NCBI GenBank assembly: GCA_030535455.1
Contig: JAUNJY010000020.1
Location: 1 to 64,000 of the forward strand
Direction: 5' to 3'
DNA from: a bacterium
GTDB lineage: Bacteria; Bacillota; Clostridia; Lachnospirales; Lachnospiraceae
Length of the DNA stretch: 64,000 bases
Below are positions 61,404 to 64,000 of the stretch, in pieces. Under the pieces are notes generated by a model. That model did not search any database. It was not told the DNA's origin and saw only the letters and a program-made list of their open reading frames with translations. The position numbers were made by a program, and so were the translations under genes. Position 1 is the first letter of the stretch; each line of letters starts with the position of its first letter.

Positions 61404-62945
61404 TTAAGCTTTGATCTCCTTTGGATTAAATAATTTTGCCAGATATAAAAGAAACAGATATACGATGCAAAAGCCGAGTACGGTTAAAAACAATACGATA
61501 GCCCGATGAATTGGCAATGTAATCATGACCTTGTCATATACTTCAAAGGCAAAGAAACTTAAAACGGCAGTAATGATGCCGGGTTTTATAATCCAGTCCA
61601 TAAGATTAGCATGGAACTTAATGTTTCGTCTTACGGCACTTATATCCAGAATTGAGATTACAAGCTGGCTAAGCAATGCTCCCAGCAGGTAGCCGATAAT
61701 ACCGAATTTAGGAATGGCAAATATGACAAACAATATACGTATGGTTAGGCCGACCACAGAGTTGATAAATGTAATGTAGGCTTTTCCCAGGCCATTGATT
61801 ACACTGCTAAGCGTAGTAGTCAGATACAAGAATGGACAGAGCCAAGCCAGAATGACGATAAAGGTTCCAGCCATCTTGTTGTTATAAATGGTAGTACCGA
61901 GTGCATCACCAAATGTAACAAAGACTCCCGTGCATAATATCCCGATTAGCAAGCAATATTTAATGGTAAGTGCTGTTGTTTTTTCAATCAAGGCATCATT
62001 ATTGGTTGCCTGTGCTTCTGAGATTGTTGGCAAAAGCAGTACCGCAAAGGAATTGGTGATTGTGGATGGAAACATTAAGAATGGCATTGCCATACCGGTG
62101 AGGATGCCATATATACTTAATGACTCGGCCGTAGTGAGTCCTGCCTGTCGCAGCATGACTGGAATTAATACGGCTTCAATACTGTTCAATACGCTAACTA
62201 ACAGCCGGTTGCTAGTTAGAGGAACAGCTAATTTCATTAATTCACGGAAAATGTGTTTCGTGCGAGGTGTCTGGATGGAACATACATCGTCATCCTGCTT
62301 TTTCAAAACCATGGAGAGTATATTAAATAAGTTACTTACGATTTCACCTGCGACCAGACCAAGTACGGCGGTTTCACAGGTAATAGTTGTGTTACCATTT
62401 CCAATATAATACGCAAAGAACAGCACCACCAGGACACGGGTACATTGTTCTAGCAGCTGGGTAGTAGCAGGAACTCCTGTTTTCTTGACTCCGTAATAAT
62501 ATCCGTTAATACAGGATGTAATTCCGCAAAATGGAAATGCAAGGCTTAAGATACGTAACAGGCTGGCACACGATGGTTCTGCCAAGAACCTTGTGGCAAT
62601 CAGATCACTATTCAGATATACCAGACCGCTTAGGGAAAAGGCAATCGTCAAGGAACAGGTAATGCCAATTCGCAGAATTCGGTTGATATTTTTTCGATCA
62701 GTACATCCATATTGGCCAATCTGGGCTGCTACCAGTCTTGAGATAGAGGTCTGGATACCGGAGGCAAACAGGGTAAAACAGATGCCGTAAACCGGAAAGA
62801 CCAGCTGGTATACTCCCATCTTTTCTGCACCTAGTGAATTTGATAATAGGATTCTATAGAAAAAGCCAATTATTCTTGTAGCAAATCCAGCAATTGTGAG
62901 GATTAAGGTACCCTTTAAGATAGAGCGTTTAGAGCTGTTACTCAT
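61404..62945 (-). CDS. SpoVB-like polysaccharide flippase (MATE/MOP superfamily)
   Basis: 513 residues from the second ATG (62945), nine bases after AGGA; the first ATG (62951) is only three away. Fourteen predicted helices. SILKGTLILTIAGFATRIIG at the N-terminus, then YRILLSNSLGAEKMGVYQLV, is the SpoVB/MurJ-type opening; ASGIQTSISRLVA follows. SpoVB-like proteins carry lipid-linked cell wall precursors across the membrane; in Clostridia some act in spore cortex formation. Single gene on this strand, facing away from iscR. Confidence 0.9.
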   Translation of the reverse strand: MSNSSKRSILKGTLILTIAGFATRIIGFFYRILLSNSLGAEKMGVYQLVFPVYGICFTLFASGIQTSISRLVAAQIGQYGCTDRKNINRILRIGITCSLTIAFSLSGLVYLNSDLIATRFLAEPSCASLLRILSLAFPFCGITSCINGYYYGVKKTGVPATTQLLEQCTRVLVVLFFAYYIGNGNTTITCETAVLGLVAGEIVSNLFNILSMVLKKQDDDVCSIQTPRTKHIFRELMKLAVPLTSNRLLVSVLNSIEAVLIPVMLRQAGLTTAESLSIYGILTGMAMPFLMFPSTITNSFAVLLLPTISEAQATNNDALIEKTTALTIKYCLLIGILCTGVFVTFGDALGTTIYNNKMAGTFIVILAWLCPFLYLTTTLSSVINGLGKAYITFINSVVGLTIRILFVIFAIPKFGIIGYLLGALLSQLVISILDISAVRRNIKFHANLMDWIIKPGIITAVLSFFAFEVYDKVMITLPIHRAIVLFLTVLGFCIVYLFLLYLAKLFNPKEIKA

Positions 62946-63042
62946 AAGCATTAGTCCTAGCGTTTCTTAGTTAGTTAATTATATTCAACACAAGCTATTT
63001 CATGCGGAAAGAATGTTTTTGAGAAAAAACATCAAGAGATAC

Positions 63043-63111
63043 TTGACGAAATTTTACATGGATGATAAAATGGCATTACTAAATCCAATTAAATTACTCG
63101 GAATTAAATTA
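63043..63111 (+). promoter_or_regulatory. iscR promoter with repeated Rrf2-type motif
   Basis: TTGACG (63043-63048), a 17-bp spacer, extended -10 TGATAAAAT (-10 TAAAAT at 63066). Just downstream AATTAAATTACT occurs twice in tandem (63087 and 63102, 15 bp apart), and CAGTAGGAATTATA follows. Likely autoregulatory sites for IscR. Confidence 0.65.
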
Positions 63112-63194
63112 CTAAAACAGTAGGAATTATATACCAGTAAGTTGGTGGGTTTACTAAGAAAGTACCAAATAGATACAGAGAGAGAGGGAGGCTT

Positions 63195-63659
63195 ATGAAG
63201 CTTTCAACTAAAGGTAGATATGGGTTACGAGCTGTACTTGATCTGGCACTGCATTGTGAAGATGAAGCGATTTCATTAAGCAGTATCGCAGAACGCCAAG
63301 GAATATCAATCAGCTATTTAGAACAATTAATTGCCAAATTAAAAAAAGCGGGTATCGTTGAAAGCAAACGAGGTGCACAAGGTGGTTACATTTTAGCAAG
63401 ACCTGCATCAGAAATCTCAGTAGGGGATATCTTAAGAGCATGCGAAGGGGATTTGCATCCAGTAGAATGTGCCGAAGTGTATGGCGGAAAAAGTACTTGT
63501 AAAAGTGCTGACTTATGTGTCACGAAGTACGTTTGGAAACGTATCAGTGATAGTATAAACAGTGCAGTCGATGCTTTGATGCTTTCAGAACTTGTAGAGG
63601 AAGGGAAAGCCTTGCAAGAGGCTCATCTAGGAGATGAGCATGTGACATATCCGTGTTAA
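63195..63659 (+). CDS. iscR: IscR, Rrf2-family Fe-S-sensing regulator
   Basis: 154 residues. The winged helix at 1-80 opens MKLSTKGRYGLRAVLDLALH and has SYLEQLIAKLKKAG as recognition region. Fe-S cluster Cys candidates are Cys92, Cys102 and Cys108 (also Cys83), close to the E. coli set. GAGAGGGAGG lies before the ATG. The desulfurase gene follows after 48 bases; together they form the start of an isc-type operon for Fe-S cluster assembly. Confidence 0.9.
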   Translation: MKLSTKGRYGLRAVLDLALHCEDEAISLSSIAERQGISISYLEQLIAKLKKAGIVESKRGAQGGYILARPASEISVGDILRACEGDLHPVECAEVYGGKSTCKSADLCVTKYVWKRISDSINSAVDALMLSELVEEGKALQEAHLGDEHVTYPC

Positions 63660-63707
63660 AAATATATAAGAACTTGACAATTTGATTATTTGTAGGAGAT
63701 GAATAAT

Positions 63708-64000
63708 ATGGAAAAGAGAATTTACTTAGATAATGCTGCAACAACAGCAACTAGACCAGAAGTAGTAGAAGCAATGTTACCATTCTTTACAGAAAGATTT
63801 GGTAATCCTTCAAGCGTATATGAATTTGCATCACAAAATAAAATCGCTGTAAATAAATCCAGAGAAATAATTGCTAAAACGTTAAATACAACTCCAGAAA
63901 ACATTTATTTCACAGGTGGCGGTTCCGAATCTGATAACTGGGCATTAAAATGTACAGCAGAAGCTTACAAAGCAAAAGGAAACCACATCATTACTTCAAA
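63708..64000 (+). CDS. iscS: Cysteine desulfurase, 3' end cut by the window
   Basis: First 97 residues only. MEKRIYLDNAATTATRPEVV is the standard opening of NifS/IscS enzymes, followed by FGNPSSVYEFASQ and FTGGGSESDNWALK. The PLP lysine and catalytic Cys lie beyond the window. TAGGAG lies before the ATG. It supplies sulfur from cysteine for Fe-S clusters, and its place after iscR supports IscS rather than SufS. Confidence 0.9.
   Translation, partial: MEKRIYLDNAATTATRPEVVEAMLPFFTERFGNPSSVYEFASQNKIAVNKSREIIAKTLNTTPENIYFTGGGSESDNWALKCTAEAYKAKGNHIITS

Overview
The window is about 40% G+C and looks like chromosome from a Gram-positive anaerobe of the Clostridia, probably Lachnospiraceae. This is inferred from strong AGGAGG-type ribosome binding sites, many intrinsic terminators, a T-box leader, a yybP-ykoY leader, an IscR-cysteine desulfurase pair, a SpoVB-like flippase, YesM-type sugar-transport regulation, AraC regulators and Mrp/NifX-type Fe-S proteins. 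Both ends are cut inside genes: a proton-pumping antiporter subunit on the left and a cysteine desulfurase on the right.

Left part (1-14.6 kb). After the antiporter subunit comes a three-gene cassette (1944-6639): a coiled-coil protein, an McrB-like AAA+ NTPase and a PD-(D/E)XK nuclease of the McrC/DUF2357 kind. It is the best candidate here for an anti-invader (type IV restriction-like) system. Next are a small membrane protein, a DtxR/MntR-like repressor that shares a repeated operator-like motif with it, and a two-gene ABC-2 exporter. They are followed by an aspartate 4-decarboxylase and a divergent redox/metal-cofactor group (flavin oxidoreductase with Fe-S tail, DUF134-NifX fusion, Mrp ATPase).

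14.6-29.1 kb. A complete oppABCDF peptide importer is followed by an HD hydrolase and an intergenic area rich in repeats (21.4-22.1 kb) with a hidden 43-residue basic protein. Then come MerR and LysR regulators, a small lipoprotein pair, a DUF3737 beta-helix protein overlapping a PatB/MalY lyase, and an iron alcohol dehydrogenase. The dehydrogenase promoter carries the same 19-bp-spacer palindrome as the MerR locus. A membrane phosphoesterase ends this stretch.

29.1-38.3 kb. This is a carbohydrate-use region: an orphan YesM-type kinase, an LplB/YtcP/lipoprotein ABC importer without its ATPase, two AraC regulators and a GH27 alpha-galactosidase-like enzyme. Relics of a chemotaxis receptor and of a cation antiporter lie in the gaps.

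39-52.8 kb. DUF454 and CydDC-like ABC proteins are followed by two complete two-component systems (one with a VTT/DedA membrane protein), an MFS pump, a second ABC-2 exporter with an AraC/GyrI-type regulator, a YdeI-like protein and a P-loop NTPase.

52.8-64 kb. A yybP-ykoY (Mn2+) leader controls a P-type ATPase. A PAS-GGDEF diguanylate cyclase precedes a T-box leader with ilvB-ilvN. The window ends with a DUF5808 membrane protein, a SpoVB-like flippase, IscR and a cysteine desulfurase.

Two families of non-coding repeats lie directly after terminators at several places. In one of them the host gene's terminator hairpin is itself duplicated on both sides of a palindromic insert.
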